From Sulfuricurvum sp. (GTDB lineage: Bacteria > Campylobacterota > Campylobacteria > Campylobacterales > Sulfurimonadaceae), in contig JAUXYP010000006.1 of assembly GCA_030694265.1 (NCBI GenBank), positions 124,001 through 188,000 on the forward strand: a DNA stretch of 64,000 bases, written 5' to 3'. Each line of letters starts with the position of its first letter. Position 1 is the stretch's first letter. Made by a program: the position numbers and the translations under genes. The notes below the pieces were generated by a model, which was given only the letters and a program-made list of their open reading frames with translations, was not told the origin of the DNA and searched no databases. This document shows positions 8,903 through 17,909 of the stretch, one piece after another.

Positions 8903-9355
8903 TCATTCTCCTTTGAGGGCGCGTTCTATATCTCTTTTAATGCTTTTCTCTTTTAAATCTTCTCGTTTGTCGTAGAGTTTTTTCCCTTTGACAATGGCTA
9001 TTTCCATTTTTGCGAGATTACGATCATTAAAATAGATACTTAGCGGTACAAGGGTAAAACCCTCTTTTTCGACTGCTTTGAACATCTTATCAATCTGTTT
9101 TTTGTGAAGCAATAGTTTGCGGCTTCCGCGTTCTTCATGACCATAGTAATGGTGCGTCGTGCTTAGAATACCGATATGAACATTGAAGAGTATTGCTTCA
9201 CCGCGTACTATTTTGATAAAGCCATCTTTGAGATTGACACGTCCAGCTCGGAGTGCTTTGACTTCACTTCCATGAAGGATGACACCTGCCTCAAATTTTT
9301 CTTCGATGTGATAGTCAAAAAATGCTTTTTTATTGGTGGCGATATTTTCACCCAT
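8903..9355 (-). CDS. smpB: SsrA-binding protein
   Basis: A 150-residue partner of tmRNA in trans-translation, which rescues stalled ribosomes. Recognisable blocks are [38 protein letters not shown] and the basic C-terminal tail [18 protein letters not shown]. The gene overlaps the ispE end by 8 bases and is the last of the minus-strand set that begins with the helicase at 13221. Confidence 0.97.
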   Translation of the reverse strand: MGENIATNKKAFFDYHIEEKFEAGVILHGSEVKALRAGRVNLKDGFIKIVRGEAILFNVHIGILSTTHHYYGHEERGSRKLLLHKKQIDKMFKAVEKEGFTLVPLSIYFNDRNLAKMEIAIVKGKKLYDKREDLKEKSIKRDIERALKGE

Positions 9356-10124
9356 TTGTGTGTTCCTTTAGTCTAAAAAAGCTACTGCCGCTTCCGGAAA
9401 AAAACCATCCTTTTTTTTCGGATAGTTCATCGTAGCAACCCAATGCGGCAGGATAAAGATTATTTAACTCTTTGGGGCTCATGGCCATCAAAAGATCCAG
9501 TGACGAGGTTTTCTCTAGTCGCACCGCTTCTTGTGCGCTTATTGGGGCATAGAGGTGCTTGCGGTAGTAATTATAAACGGCAGGAGTGCTGATTTGTATC
9601 TGAGGGGTACTAATTTCGAATGTGAGTGGCTGTTCATCAAATTTTTCTACGATTTCTCCGATACCGGTGACATTAGCACTTTCATAGCCATATATAAAGA
9701 AAGGGACATCAGCACCAACGGATATGCCAATTTCAGCCAGTTGTTCAACATTGAGATTGAGTTCTAGTTGGTTATTACACATGTGTAAAAAGGTTGCGGC
9801 ATCAGAGCTTCCGCCGCCTAACCCGGCGAATGAAGGAATCCTTTTTTCCACACATATTGAATGTGTCTGCATCCAGTGGAGCAGTTTTTCACTGCGTGTT
9901 GCTTTCAACAAGCCTGCGTAAGCTTTATAGAGAGTGTTGTCTTTTGTTTGACAATTAAAATCGCCTTTGATCTCAAAATCACCAGCTTCTTTTTTTTCAA
10001 ACCATAGGGTGTCATACAGTGTATTCACACGCATAAAGCGGGAGGTAATTGTGTGATAGTCTCCTCTTTTTCCTGTAATTTTGAGAAAGATATTAACTTT
10101 AGCAAAAGCGTTATAACGGTTCAT
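9348..10124 (-). CDS. ispE: 4-diphosphocytidyl-2-C-methyl-D-erythritol kinase
   Basis: A 258-residue GHMP kinase that phosphorylates CDP-ME in the non-mevalonate isoprenoid pathway. The N-terminal [20 protein letters not shown] holds the conserved Lys. The GHMP ATP loop reads [15 protein letters not shown] near residue 96, and a C-terminal FSGSGSSFF block is present. It overlaps csrA by 4 bases. Confidence 0.95.
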   Translation of the reverse strand: MNRYNAFAKVNIFLKITGKRGDYHTITSRFMRVNTLYDTLWFEKKEAGDFEIKGDFNCQTKDNTLYKAYAGLLKATRSEKLLHWMQTHSICVEKRIPSFAGLGGGSSDAATFLHMCNNQLELNLNVEQLAEIGISVGADVPFFIYGYESANVTGIGEIVEKFDEQPLTFEISTPQIQISTPAVYNYYRKHLYAPISAQEAVRLEKTSSLDLLMAMSPKELNNLYPAALGCYDELSEKKGWFFSGSGSSFFRLKEHTNG

Positions 10125-10351
10125 AATTTGAATTTTTGCGCGAGTTGGCGTAATAGTGATTCATCTTGAGGTGTTGATGCTGCGGTATTGGAATCTTTTA
10201 CGGCATTGATGAGTTCGCTGCGCAATACACGAACATTAGCCGGTGCATCGATACCGAGTTTAACACTCCCTTTGTCAATAGAAATAACTTTCAAAGTGAT
10301 CGAATCTCCTATGAGGATAGACTCATCCAGTTTACGTGAAAGTATTAGCAT
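10121..10351 (-). CDS. csrA: Carbon storage regulator, RNA-binding protein
   Basis: A 76-residue CsrA dimer subunit that binds GGA-containing RNA hairpins and controls translation. MLILSRKLDESILIGD supplies the first beta strand and VKLGIDAP the middle. VRVLRSEL carries the functionally important Arg near position 44; the usual preceding His is Leu here. The C-terminal tail is longer than in E. coli (61 residues). In other Campylobacterota CsrA acts mainly on flagellin mRNA. It lies between ispE and truB, as is common in the phylum. Confidence 0.96.
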   Translation of the reverse strand: MLILSRKLDESILIGDSITLKVISIDKGSVKLGIDAPANVRVLRSELINAVKDSNTAASTPQDESLLRQLAQKFKL

Positions 10352-11169
10352 GCCTCAACCTTGTTAAGAAGATAGGTTATTCCATCATCAGAAAACTCTA
10401 GTATTGAAATGGTTTCACCATTGTCAATCCAGTACGTGCCGTTACTTTGTATCTCAAAATCTGCTCGACAAAGCGGTTGGCCTAACAGTACGGATTTATT
10501 ATCGCCATTATAGCAATTTTTAGGGATTCCCAAAGCCGTTTTTATGTCAATAGGGCGCTCATTATCATAAATGAATTGACCTTCATTGAGACGCTCCAGC
10601 GCGCTAAGTGCCCCGTTACATCCAAGTTTATTGGCGATTAACTCACCTAAAGAACGGATATAGCTTCCCTCGGAGACCGTTGCTTCAAAAGTGACAAAAG
10701 GGTGGCAATAATGGACAAGATGAATATCATAGATAGTGGATGTGACACTTTTTAGCTCTACATCAATACCGGCACGTGCAAATTCATAGGCACGTTTCCC
10801 GTTGAGACGCTTTGCGCTGTATTTAGGAGGTAAATAGGTAAGTTCCCCTTTGAGCGATTCAATGGTATGCACGAGTGTCTCTTCAGCAATTGGGGTAATC
10901 GTATCGATTTGTTCGATTTGCTCAATGTCCAGCGTAGGTGAATACGCACCTAGCCACAGTGTTGCGCGGTAGCGTTTGGGAGCCTTATTTAAGAATCGAA
11001 ACAATCGCCCGTGATTTCCAAATGCAACGATTAAGACCCCTTTGGCAAAAGGGTCAAGGGTTCCTGAATAACCCGCTTTTTTTTCGCCATAACGGCGCTT
11101 AATACGTCCAAGAAGTTGATTGGAACTAAGTCCGGTGGGTTTATAGGACACAAAGAGTTTAGACGACAT
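10345..11169 (-). CDS. truB: tRNA pseudouridine-55 synthase
   Basis: A 274-residue enzyme that forms pseudouridine 55 in the T loop of tRNAs. The catalytic motif GYSGTLDPFAKGVLIV near residue 34 contains the nucleophilic Asp. PPKYSAKRLNGKRAYEFAR and the later VSEGSYIRSLGELIA are also TruB signatures. The stop overlaps csrA by 7 bases; the start is 3 bases after the helicase gene. Confidence 0.96.
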   Translation of the reverse strand: MSSKLFVSYKPTGLSSNQLLGRIKRRYGEKKAGYSGTLDPFAKGVLIVAFGNHGRLFRFLNKAPKRYRATLWLGAYSPTLDIEQIEQIDTITPIAEETLVHTIESLKGELTYLPPKYSAKRLNGKRAYEFARAGIDVELKSVTSTIYDIHLVHYCHPFVTFEATVSEGSYIRSLGELIANKLGCNGALSALERLNEGQFIYDNERPIDIKTALGIPKNCYNGDNKSVLLGQPLCRADFEIQSNGTYWIDNGETISILEFSDDGITYLLNKVEAC

Positions 11170-11172
11170 TAT

Positions 11173-13221
11173 TTAAAGCTTTTCGACAAAAGAGGCAAGA
11201 ATATCACGTTTGTTACCGCCAAAGTTAATGAGAAGTTTAAATTCGCGCCCTGATTTACTGACACCCTCGATTCTTCCTGCTCCAAATATTTTGTGACGAA
11301 CCAAATCCCCTTTTTTGAAGGAGGTGTTTTTTTCTAAGATCAATGATCCCTCGCATAATCCGGCTTCATTGATAAATCGGCTTTTATGCAAGTCAGTCCG
11401 CCGACCTTTATAAAAACGGCTGTTAACGCTGGATACGGTGAGATTAGATTTTGCACGCGTAAAGGCAACGTAGCCCAAACGTCGCTCTTCTTCAAGATCG
11501 CTGCCATCACCGACAAGCGGTAAGAATCCTTCTTCCATCCCGATGACAAAAAGGTGCTCAAATTCCAGTCCTTTAGACGCGTGGATACTCATAATGTAGA
11601 TGCTCTCTCCCTCAATTTGATCTTGATCACTTTGTAAGGTGATATCATTGAGAAATTCTGCAAGTTCTGCATCAGGATTTTGTTTGACGTAGTCACGGAA
11701 TAGCCCGTAAAACTCATCGACGTTTGAAACTTTATCACTCTCATCGGGTAAACCGTGAAGCGTTTCTTTGATTTTAAAACGATCTTCAAGAGCATCTATG
11801 AATTTATACATCGCTTCTGAAGCAATGGTACGAAGCTCGTTGATTTCTATGATGAATTTACGTAACTCTTGTGTACTTTTTTTACGTGCCAAGGCCTCGA
11901 GTTCACTGTCGCTGGCTGTTGTAATAAATTCAAACATTGATTTTTCAGCTTCCATAGCTGTGAGCTCTATTTTTTCGATGCTCGCCTTTCCCAGTCCACG
12001 TTTTGGTTTGTTGATAATACGTTTGAGTGAAAAATTATCATGTACGTTGGTGATGACACGCAGATAGCTGATCAGGTCTTTGATTTCTGCACGGTCATAA
12101 AAGCGTAATCCCCCTACAAGACGGTAGGCAATGCCACCGCGATTGAGCCCTTCTTCGAGGGATCGGCTCAGGGCATTGATCCGATAAAGAACAGCAATAT
12201 CACTGGCATGAACCCCTTTATCTAGTAAAATGCGTATTGCTTTGGCAATTTTTTTTGCTTCTTCGCTCTCGTCATGGGAAGTGAGTGTTACAACATCATT
12301 TCCTCCTGTCTTCGTAGCGATGAGCGTTTTGCCAAGTCTTGAACGGTTATGTTCTATGAGGGCATTGGCTACGGTCAAAATTGGTTGTGTAGAGCGGTAA
12401 TTGTATTCGAGTTTTATGACAGTGGCATCGGTAAAGTCTTGGTCAAATTCTAAGATATTGCGAACATGCGCACCACGCCAGCCATAGATACTTTGATCAT
12501 CATCGCCGACAACACAAAGATTATTGTGTGACGTACAGAGTTTTTGTAATAATCGTAACTGCAATTCATTGGTGTCTTGATACTCATCAATCATGATATA
12601 GCGGTATTTTTGACTGGTTTGAATACAGAGCTCAGGATTCTCATCTAACAGTTTATAAGTAAGACATAGGAGATCATCGAAGTCGACAAGGTTGTTTTTA
12701 AGCAAATAAACTTCATATTCTTCATAAATTTTTGCAATATTCTTATAGTTCGTCAGCTCTGCTTGTGAATAGGCCTCTTGCGGATCGATCATGGAATTTT
12801 TGTAGCGGGAAATCTCACTGGCGATGAGTGCCGTTGGAAGTTCAGCATTTATTTTTTTGAGGATCTTTTTTTTATCATCGGTATCAATAACGACAAAACT
12901 GTTGCTTCTCCCCAGTAAATGAATGTGAAATTTTAAAAATAAAAGTCCAAATTTATGAAAGGTACACAGTAGAGGTGGAAAAGAGTTTTGGGTAATGAGA
13001 CCCATTGCCCGTTCGCGCATCTCTTTAGCCGCTTTATTGGTAAAAGTAAGCGTCAATGTTTGGCTAGCAGGAATACCAATGATATCGAGTAAATAGGCTA
13101 ATCGTGAGGTAATAGTTTTAGTTTTACCACTTCCTGCACCTGCAAGAATCAGAAGTGGGCCCTCTATTTGTTCAACGGCTTGACGCTGGGCATCGTTGAG
13201 ACTATCGAAAATTTTATCCAT
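11173..13221 (-). CDS. UvrD/PcrA/Rep-type superfamily 1 DNA helicase
   Basis: A 682-residue 3'-5' ATP-dependent helicase. Motif Ia/I is LLILAGAGSGKTKTITSRLA near residue 26, motif II DEYQDTNELQ, motif III GDDDQSIYGWRGA, motif IV LEYNYRS and motif VI VAFTRAK. The frame extends 15 codons further up, but the ATG at 13221 starts the usual MDKIFDSLNDAQRQAV and follows AAGGCG; a TATAAT lies at 13255-13260. It may be called uvrD, pcrA or rep; sequence alone does not separate them with certainty. Confidence 0.93.
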   Translation of the reverse strand: MDKIFDSLNDAQRQAVEQIEGPLLILAGAGSGKTKTITSRLAYLLDIIGIPASQTLTLTFTNKAAKEMRERAMGLITQNSFPPLLCTFHKFGLLFLKFHIHLLGRSNSFVVIDTDDKKKILKKINAELPTALIASEISRYKNSMIDPQEAYSQAELTNYKNIAKIYEEYEVYLLKNNLVDFDDLLCLTYKLLDENPELCIQTSQKYRYIMIDEYQDTNELQLRLLQKLCTSHNNLCVVGDDDQSIYGWRGAHVRNILEFDQDFTDATVIKLEYNYRSTQPILTVANALIEHNRSRLGKTLIATKTGGNDVVTLTSHDESEEAKKIAKAIRILLDKGVHASDIAVLYRINALSRSLEEGLNRGGIAYRLVGGLRFYDRAEIKDLISYLRVITNVHDNFSLKRIINKPKRGLGKASIEKIELTAMEAEKSMFEFITTASDSELEALARKKSTQELRKFIIEINELRTIASEAMYKFIDALEDRFKIKETLHGLPDESDKVSNVDEFYGLFRDYVKQNPDAELAEFLNDITLQSDQDQIEGESIYIMSIHASKGLEFEHLFVIGMEEGFLPLVGDGSDLEEERRLGYVAFTRAKSNLTVSSVNSRFYKGRRTDLHKSRFINEAGLCEGSLILEKNTSFKKGDLVRHKIFGAGRIEGVSKSGREFKLLINFGGNKRDILASFVEKL

Positions 13222-13299
13222 AATAATAGTGCGCCTTAATGCATGAATTATTTTATTATATCCCAATCTTTCACAAAGCTATTTAAAAGTGTCATTCTC

Positions 13300-13328
13300 T
13301 TGTAATCAACATAATAATGGGTTATAAT
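13300..13328 (+). promoter_or_regulatory. Promoter of the LysR-type regulator
   Basis: TTGTAA (13300-13305) and TATAAT (13323-13328) are spaced by 17 bases, 32 bases before the ATG. On the opposite strand TATAAT at 13260-13255 probably serves the helicase operon, so the gap holds two back-to-back promoters. Confidence 0.6.
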
Positions 13329-13359
13329 ACGTTTATATACTTTACTTATAGGAATCATT

Positions 13360-14259
13360 ATGTTAAAAGATTTTGCGAAACTACTGACTTTTTTGACGGT
13401 TATCAAAGAAAAAAGTTTTTCAAAAGCCTCAGCGAAGTTGGGGATTTCACAGCCTGCCGTAACACAGCAGATTAAATTTCTCGAGGAATATCTTGATACG
13501 CGCATTGTTGAGCGTAAGAAAAACGGGATTAAGTTAACCAAAGAGGGCGAAGATCTGTATCGAATTGCAGTCAAATTGGAAAAAGCAATTCTTGCCAGTG
13601 AAAAAGATCTTCTTAAAATAATCAATAAAGAGTTTACGTTTGTTGTGGGTGCTTCGTACGCAATCGGAAATTATGTTCTCCCTAAGTATCTTGCGCAGTT
13701 AAAAGATAAAATTAATAATGAAGTACACGTTCGTGTAGCCCTCTCAGAAGAAATTATTGACCAACTAATAGATAAAAAAATTGACATTGCCTTGATCGAG
13801 TCACCGGTATTTAAAGATGGTATTATTTACAGAGAGTGGGAAGAAGATGAATTGGTTATTTTCTCTAATCAACCGATCCCAAAACAACTTCGCAAAGAAG
13901 ATTTGTATAAATTTGACTGGATTTGTCGTGATGAAGCTTCTCATACGCGTAAACTCACTTCAGAAGTCTTTGAAGAGATTGGGGTAGAGTGCTCAAGCTT
14001 TAGTGTTATCGGTGTGGTTGCCAGTACGACAACCATTAAAGAGACCATTATGCATTCACCTAAAAATGCAGAACGCCCTGTTGTATCGGTTATTTCTCAA
14101 CATGTTATCAGTGAAGAAGTTGAAGAGGGGCGTCTTTTCGAAGGGCGTATTAAAAACTATAAAATCAAGCGTAAATTTTACATCGCTTACAGCAAAGAGC
14201 GTAAGCATGATGCCTTTATTGACAATGTAGTTACCTTCTTGCATGGGCTTAAGCTTTAA
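13360..14259 (+). CDS. LysR-family transcriptional regulator
   Basis: A 299-residue regulator. The N-terminal winged helix-turn-helix (residues 1-62) contains FSKASAKLGISQPAVTQQIK. The rest has the periplasmic-binding-protein-like effector fold, with VRVALSEEIIDQLIDKKIDIALIE in the typical position. It is transcribed away from the helicase operon, and the next gene faces it. The ligand and targets cannot be inferred. Single copy, no obvious cognate operon next to it. Confidence 0.92.
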   Translation: MLKDFAKLLTFLTVIKEKSFSKASAKLGISQPAVTQQIKFLEEYLDTRIVERKKNGIKLTKEGEDLYRIAVKLEKAILASEKDLLKIINKEFTFVVGASYAIGNYVLPKYLAQLKDKINNEVHVRVALSEEIIDQLIDKKIDIALIESPVFKDGIIYREWEEDELVIFSNQPIPKQLRKEDLYKFDWICRDEASHTRKLTSEVFEEIGVECSSFSVIGVVASTTTIKETIMHSPKNAERPVVSVISQHVISEEVEEGRLFEGRIKNYKIKRKFYIAYSKERKHDAFIDNVVTFLHGLKL

Positions 14260-14267
14260 GCTGCCCC

Positions 14268-14738
14268 TTATTTTTTTGAGGGCTCTTTGACAAATTTCTG
14301 ATTTTCAGGGTTGGAAAGAAAAGAGCTCATTGAGTTTTTAACCCCTTCATCTTTTTCGATATTGACACTTATAGACTGTTCTCGAGGCAGTGCGAGATTC
14401 ACAAATGCAGGAGTGTCATCAATAATAATCTGGACAATGCTCAGCAGTGGAACGCTGACCATACTTCCAATATTCTCTTGACCAAATCCTGCTTCAAAAT
14501 AAAGCATGTTGTTTTCAAGCCGTGCACTTTCAAATGTGTATCCTGCTAAAAAGAAAAGGGTCATAGCCCGAAATTCACTACTAATATCGGCAGGTAGTAG
14601 TGGATCAAAGGTTAAATGTTCTATTTTGCATAAAATGCCAAAATTTTGGTCACTTTCAAATAGATGGATTAGGATTTCGCGAACATGCGTTTCCATGAGC
14701 CGGGCAAATGAAGGATTTTTAATAATATCGAAGAGCAT
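14268..14738 (-). CDS. Conserved-looking protein of unknown function
   Basis: A 156-residue soluble protein with no signal peptide and no family I recognise with confidence. Residues 1-70 are helix-rich, with a possible hydrophobic helix at MTLFFLAGYTFES. Residues 80-120 look like a small beta domain (MLYFEAGFG, MVSVPLLSIVQIIID, AFVNLAL). The tail is charged and polar. The beta part vaguely recalls SspB-type Sm-like adaptor domains, but this is only an impression. It is convergent with the LysR gene and upstream of nothing on its strand. Start supported by AGAGG upstream. Confidence 0.6.
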   Translation of the reverse strand: MLFDIIKNPSFARLMETHVREILIHLFESDQNFGILCKIEHLTFDPLLPADISSEFRAMTLFFLAGYTFESARLENNMLYFEAGFGQENIGSMVSVPLLSIVQIIIDDTPAFVNLALPREQSISVNIEKDEGVKNSMSSFLSNPENQKFVKEPSKK

Positions 14739-14760
14739 TCTTATCGGCCTCTTTTGTATT

Positions 14761-15342
14761 TTAAGTAATTATACCATTTTCGATCTCCACAAATCCCACC
14801 ATTGCATTCATTATGGCAATCTTCTGTGCTTTAGGTATATCATTGGGGGTTAAAACAGCAGGTAAGAGAAAGCCTTCATCGAGAAGTCGTTCTCGTGTCG
14901 TACCGCGTAAAAGAGGTTGTTGCGGAGTTAACCATTGCCCCTCAATGAACAGCGCTATGTTAGCGATGGTAGTATCTCTTAAAATCCCCTCTTTTACAAT
15001 GAGCACATCAGCACATGCTTCTCTACGCGCAAACAAGCTATTGAATTGATCGCGATTGGTATATTTGAGGGGGTAATGAACCGTATCATCAAATACCAAA
15101 CGCAGTGAAGCCATTGGTCGAGGAGTATAGGGATGAAATTCGATGCGGTAATCGGTAGCATCGTAGAGGAATCGGCACCGATAAAGCCCATTGGATGGCG
15201 GGACGATAAGCTTCTCTAAATCAAAGTGTGTTTTAGAACCAAGGCATTGCAAAGAACTTGTAAGGCGCATTTGATGATAGGACAAATGTGCGATAACTCC
15301 ATCCTCACAGCGGATGGTTTCGAAAAGAAGATTAGGCTTCAA
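14761..15342 (-). CDS. Class IV aminotransferase fold, PabC-like aminodeoxychorismate lyase
   Basis: A 193-residue PLP enzyme of the branched-chain aminotransferase/ADC lyase fold. It is compact: [11 protein letters not shown] at the start, [13 protein letters not shown] near residue 122 and the phosphate-binding [12 protein letters not shown] near 143. In this phylum such short proteins are usually PabC-like and release 4-aminobenzoate for folate. A D-amino acid or branched-chain aminotransferase is less likely at this length. It overlaps the cysK end by 11 bases. Confidence 0.78.
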   Translation of the reverse strand: MKPNLLFETIRCEDGVIAHLSYHQMRLTSSLQCLGSKTHFDLEKLIVPPSNGLYRCRFLYDATDYRIEFHPYTPRPMASLRLVFDDTVHYPLKYTNRDQFNSLFARREACADVLIVKEGILRDTTIANIALFIEGQWLTPQQPLLRGTTRERLLDEGFLLPAVLTPNDIPKAQKIAIMNAMVGFVEIENGIIT

Positions 15343-16255
15343 ACAACGCGGTACTCAAATAGCGTTCCGCCGTATCGCATAAAATAGTCACAATGGTCTT
15401 ACCCTGATTTTCAGGACGCTTGGCTACTTGCATGGCTGCATAGACATTCGCACCAGCTGAAATTCCTACCAAGATTCCCTCTGTTTTAGCAAGTTCTTTA
15501 GCCGTTGCGATGGCATCTTCATTACTAACGGCGATAATTTCATGGTACAAAGAGACATTGAGTACATCGGGAATGAATCCGGCTCCAATTCCTTGAATTT
15601 TGTGAGGGCCGGCTTTTCCTCCTGAAAGGACAGCAGAGTCTTTTGGTTCAACGGCGATGATTTTGACATTAGGAATAGCTGCTTTTAAAACTTCACCCGT
15701 TCCCGTGATGGTACCGCCTGTCCCTACAGCGGCGACAAAAATATCAACATTTCCATCGGTATCGCGTAATATTTCCGGTGCTGTGGTTTCTCGGTGAATT
15801 TGCGGATTTGCGGGATTGGAAAATTGTTGGAGAACGATGGCATTTGGTGTCGTGGCTACAAGATTATTCGCTTCATCAATAGCCCCTTTCATCCCTTGCG
15901 CAGCAGGGGTTAATACGAGGCTTGCACCCAAAGCTTGCAAAAGATTACGTCGCTCAATACTCATCGATTCCGGCATAGTGAGGGTGAGTTTTAGACCAAG
16001 TGCAGCGCAAATAGAAGCGAGAGCAATCCCCGTATTTCCGCTAGTAGGTTCAATAATCAAGGTGTCAGGGTTGATTTTACCCTCCGCCATGGCAGACTTT
16101 ATCATACTAATTCCTATACGGTCTTTTACGGAACTTGTAGGATTCATGAACTCACATTTACCCAGTATAGTGGCACCACACTCGGAGGATTGTGCGTTAA
16201 GTCGGACAAGCGGAGTGTTGCCGATAAGCTCAGTAATGTTAGCAGCGATTTTCAT
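15332..16255 (-). CDS. cysK: Cysteine synthase (O-acetylserine sulfhydrylase)
   Basis: A 307-residue PLP enzyme that makes cysteine from O-acetylserine and sulfide. The PLP lysine lies in [11 protein letters not shown] near residue 42. The substrate loop is [12 protein letters not shown] near 68, the PLP phosphate loop is [11 protein letters not shown] and SAGANVYAA follows. The frame is open to 16276, but the ATG at 16255 has GGA eight bases upstream and gives [19 protein letters not shown], the usual beginning. Confidence 0.95.
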   Translation of the reverse strand: MKIAANITELIGNTPLVRLNAQSSECGATILGKCEFMNPTSSVKDRIGISMIKSAMAEGKINPDTLIIEPTSGNTGIALASICAALGLKLTLTMPESMSIERRNLLQALGASLVLTPAAQGMKGAIDEANNLVATTPNAIVLQQFSNPANPQIHRETTAPEILRDTDGNVDIFVAAVGTGGTITGTGEVLKAAIPNVKIIAVEPKDSAVLSGGKAGPHKIQGIGAGFIPDVLNVSLYHEIIAVSNEDAIATAKELAKTEGILVGISAGANVYAAMQVAKRPENQGKTIVTILCDTAERYLSTALFEA

Positions 16256-16276
16256 AATGAAATCCATTTTTAGCAT

Positions 16277-16305
16277 ATTATAGTGTTAATTTTAAAAAAT
16301 CCAAA
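16277..16305 (-). promoter_or_regulatory. Promoter of cysK
   Basis: On the minus strand, TTTGGA (16305-16300) and TATAAT (16282-16277) are separated by 17 bases. The predicted transcript start near 16270 is about 15 bases before the chosen cysK ATG, which rules out the longer reading frame. Confidence 0.5.
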
Positions 16306-16362
16306 GAAATACGAGCGTCTTATTCAAGTATAAGGACTAATTCGTTTTAAATGTTAAGTCGG

Positions 16363-16368
16363 TATAAT
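16363..16368 (+). promoter_or_regulatory. -10 element for the biotin carboxylase gene
   Basis: TATAAT preceded by T-rich DNA and no clear -35 box, 35 bases before the ATG at 16403. This fits the usual Campylobacterota sigma-70 promoter pattern. Confidence 0.45.
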
Positions 16369-16402
16369 CTCGCAATAAAATTCTATAATTTAGAGGTACC
16401 TG

Positions 16403-17860
16403 ATGGAATGCAAAAAGATTAATAAAGTTTTAATTGCAAACCGCGGTGAGATTGCATTGCGTATTATTCGAGCGTGTAAAGAGCTTGAGATTAAAAGTGT
16501 TGTGGTTTTTTCAGAAGCAGACGTTAATGGCGTATGGGTGCGTAAAGCGGATGAATGTTATCCGATTATGGGTGATCCGATTGCTGCTTATTTGGATTAT
16601 GAACGTATTATTTCGTTAGCAAAAAAAGCGGATTGTGATGCTATTCATCCAGGATATGGCTTCCTCTCTGAGAGTGCAGAATTTGCACAAGCATGTGCGG
16701 ATAACGGTATTATTTTTATCGGTCCAAAACCTGAGCATATTGCTTTGTTTGGCGATAAGATGGCATCAAAAGTAGCGATGCGTGAAGTCGGTGTTCCGAT
16801 GCTTCCGGGTACGGATGAGCCGATCGACAATATGGATGAAGCAGAGAAAATTGCAAGCGATATCGGTTTTCCGATTATTATTAAAGCGGCATTTGGCGGA
16901 GGCGGACGCGGTATGCGTATCGTTGAAAAAGCATCTGATTTCAAAGAAATGTATGAATCAGCCACCAATGAATCAATCCGTTTCTTTGGTCGCGGTGAAA
17001 TGTTTATTGAAAAATATCTTAGAAATCCTCGTCACATCGAGATTCAAATTGTTGCGGATAAATACGGTAATATCGTACACTTAGGCGACCGTGACTGTTC
17101 TATCCAGCGTCGTCATCAAAAAGTGATCGAGATTGCTCCATCACCGTTGCTTAATCCTGATACACGTCGTGAGCTTTACCGCGTTTCAAAAAAAGCGATG
17201 TACCGTCTTGGTTACGAGAGCGTTGGTACGATCGAGTATCTAGTCGACCAAGACGATAATTTTTACTTCATCGAGATGAATACCCGTGTTCAAGTTGAGC
17301 ATCCGGTAACAGAGCTTATTTCAGGTATCGATTTGATTCAGCGTATGATACAAATTGCCGAGGGTGATAAGCTCAAATACATGCAAGAAGAGATTCACCT
17401 TCGCGGATACGCGATTGAGTTTCGTATCAATGCGGAAAATCCGAAATTGGGCTTTGTCCCATCACCGGGTCTTATTACTCGTTATCTTGCGCCGGGTGGT
17501 CCTGGTGTGCGTATGGACAGTATGGCCTATACGAACTACCTTATTCCATCGAACTATGACTCTATGATCGGAAAATTGATCGTATCGGCTCAAACATGGG
17601 AAGATTGTGTTCGTAAAGCAAAACGTGCATTGGATGAGTTTATCATCGAAGGTGTTCCGACAAATATCGCATTACACCGTCAGATTGTTCGTGATCAAGA
17701 TTTCATTGATGGTAAGCTTGATACGGGTTATCTTGATGGAAAACTGCAAACTTTTAATCTTGATGCGATTCACAACATGGACGATGAAGAAGAAAAAATG
17801 AAGCACATTGAACAAGTGATTGCAGCGATCAATGCAAAGAATTTAACGGTTCGCCACTAA
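16403..17860 (+). CDS. Biotin carboxylase subunit (PycA/AccC type)
   Basis: A 485-residue ATP-grasp enzyme that carboxylates biotin. Blocks: KVLIANRGEIALRIIRACKE at the start, HPGYGFLSE near 85, the ATP loop KAAFGGGGRGMRIV near 162, RDCSIQRRHQKVIE and EMNTRVQVEHPVTE. At 485 residues it is about 40 longer than a standard AccC and has an acidic C-terminal extension. Length resembles Campylobacter PycA (pyruvate carboxylase subunit A) more than AccC. It may serve oxaloacetate formation rather than fatty acid synthesis; a carboxyltransferase partner is not in the window. It stands alone between two promoters/terminators. Confidence 0.85.
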   Translation: MECKKINKVLIANRGEIALRIIRACKELEIKSVVVFSEADVNGVWVRKADECYPIMGDPIAAYLDYERIISLAKKADCDAIHPGYGFLSESAEFAQACADNGIIFIGPKPEHIALFGDKMASKVAMREVGVPMLPGTDEPIDNMDEAEKIASDIGFPIIIKAAFGGGGRGMRIVEKASDFKEMYESATNESIRFFGRGEMFIEKYLRNPRHIEIQIVADKYGNIVHLGDRDCSIQRRHQKVIEIAPSPLLNPDTRRELYRVSKKAMYRLGYESVGTIEYLVDQDDNFYFIEMNTRVQVEHPVTELISGIDLIQRMIQIAEGDKLKYMQEEIHLRGYAIEFRINAENPKLGFVPSPGLITRYLAPGGPGVRMDSMAYTNYLIPSNYDSMIGKLIVSAQTWEDCVRKAKRALDEFIIEGVPTNIALHRQIVRDQDFIDGKLDTGYLDGKLQTFNLDAIHNMDDEEEKMKHIEQVIAAINAKNLTVRH

Positions 17861-17869
17861 GTTTATCTG

Positions 17870-17897
17870 TTTGCCCGGTTCATGGGCAAATATTTTT
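17870..17897 (+). terminator. Rho-independent terminator after the biotin carboxylase gene
   Basis: TTTGCCC (17870-17876) and GGGCAAA (17884-17890) form a perfect 7-bp stem with a 7-base loop, followed by TATTTTT. It lies 9 bases after the stop and before the convergent lnt gene. Confidence 0.85.
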
Positions 17898-17909
17898 CTC
17901 TCCTAATCT

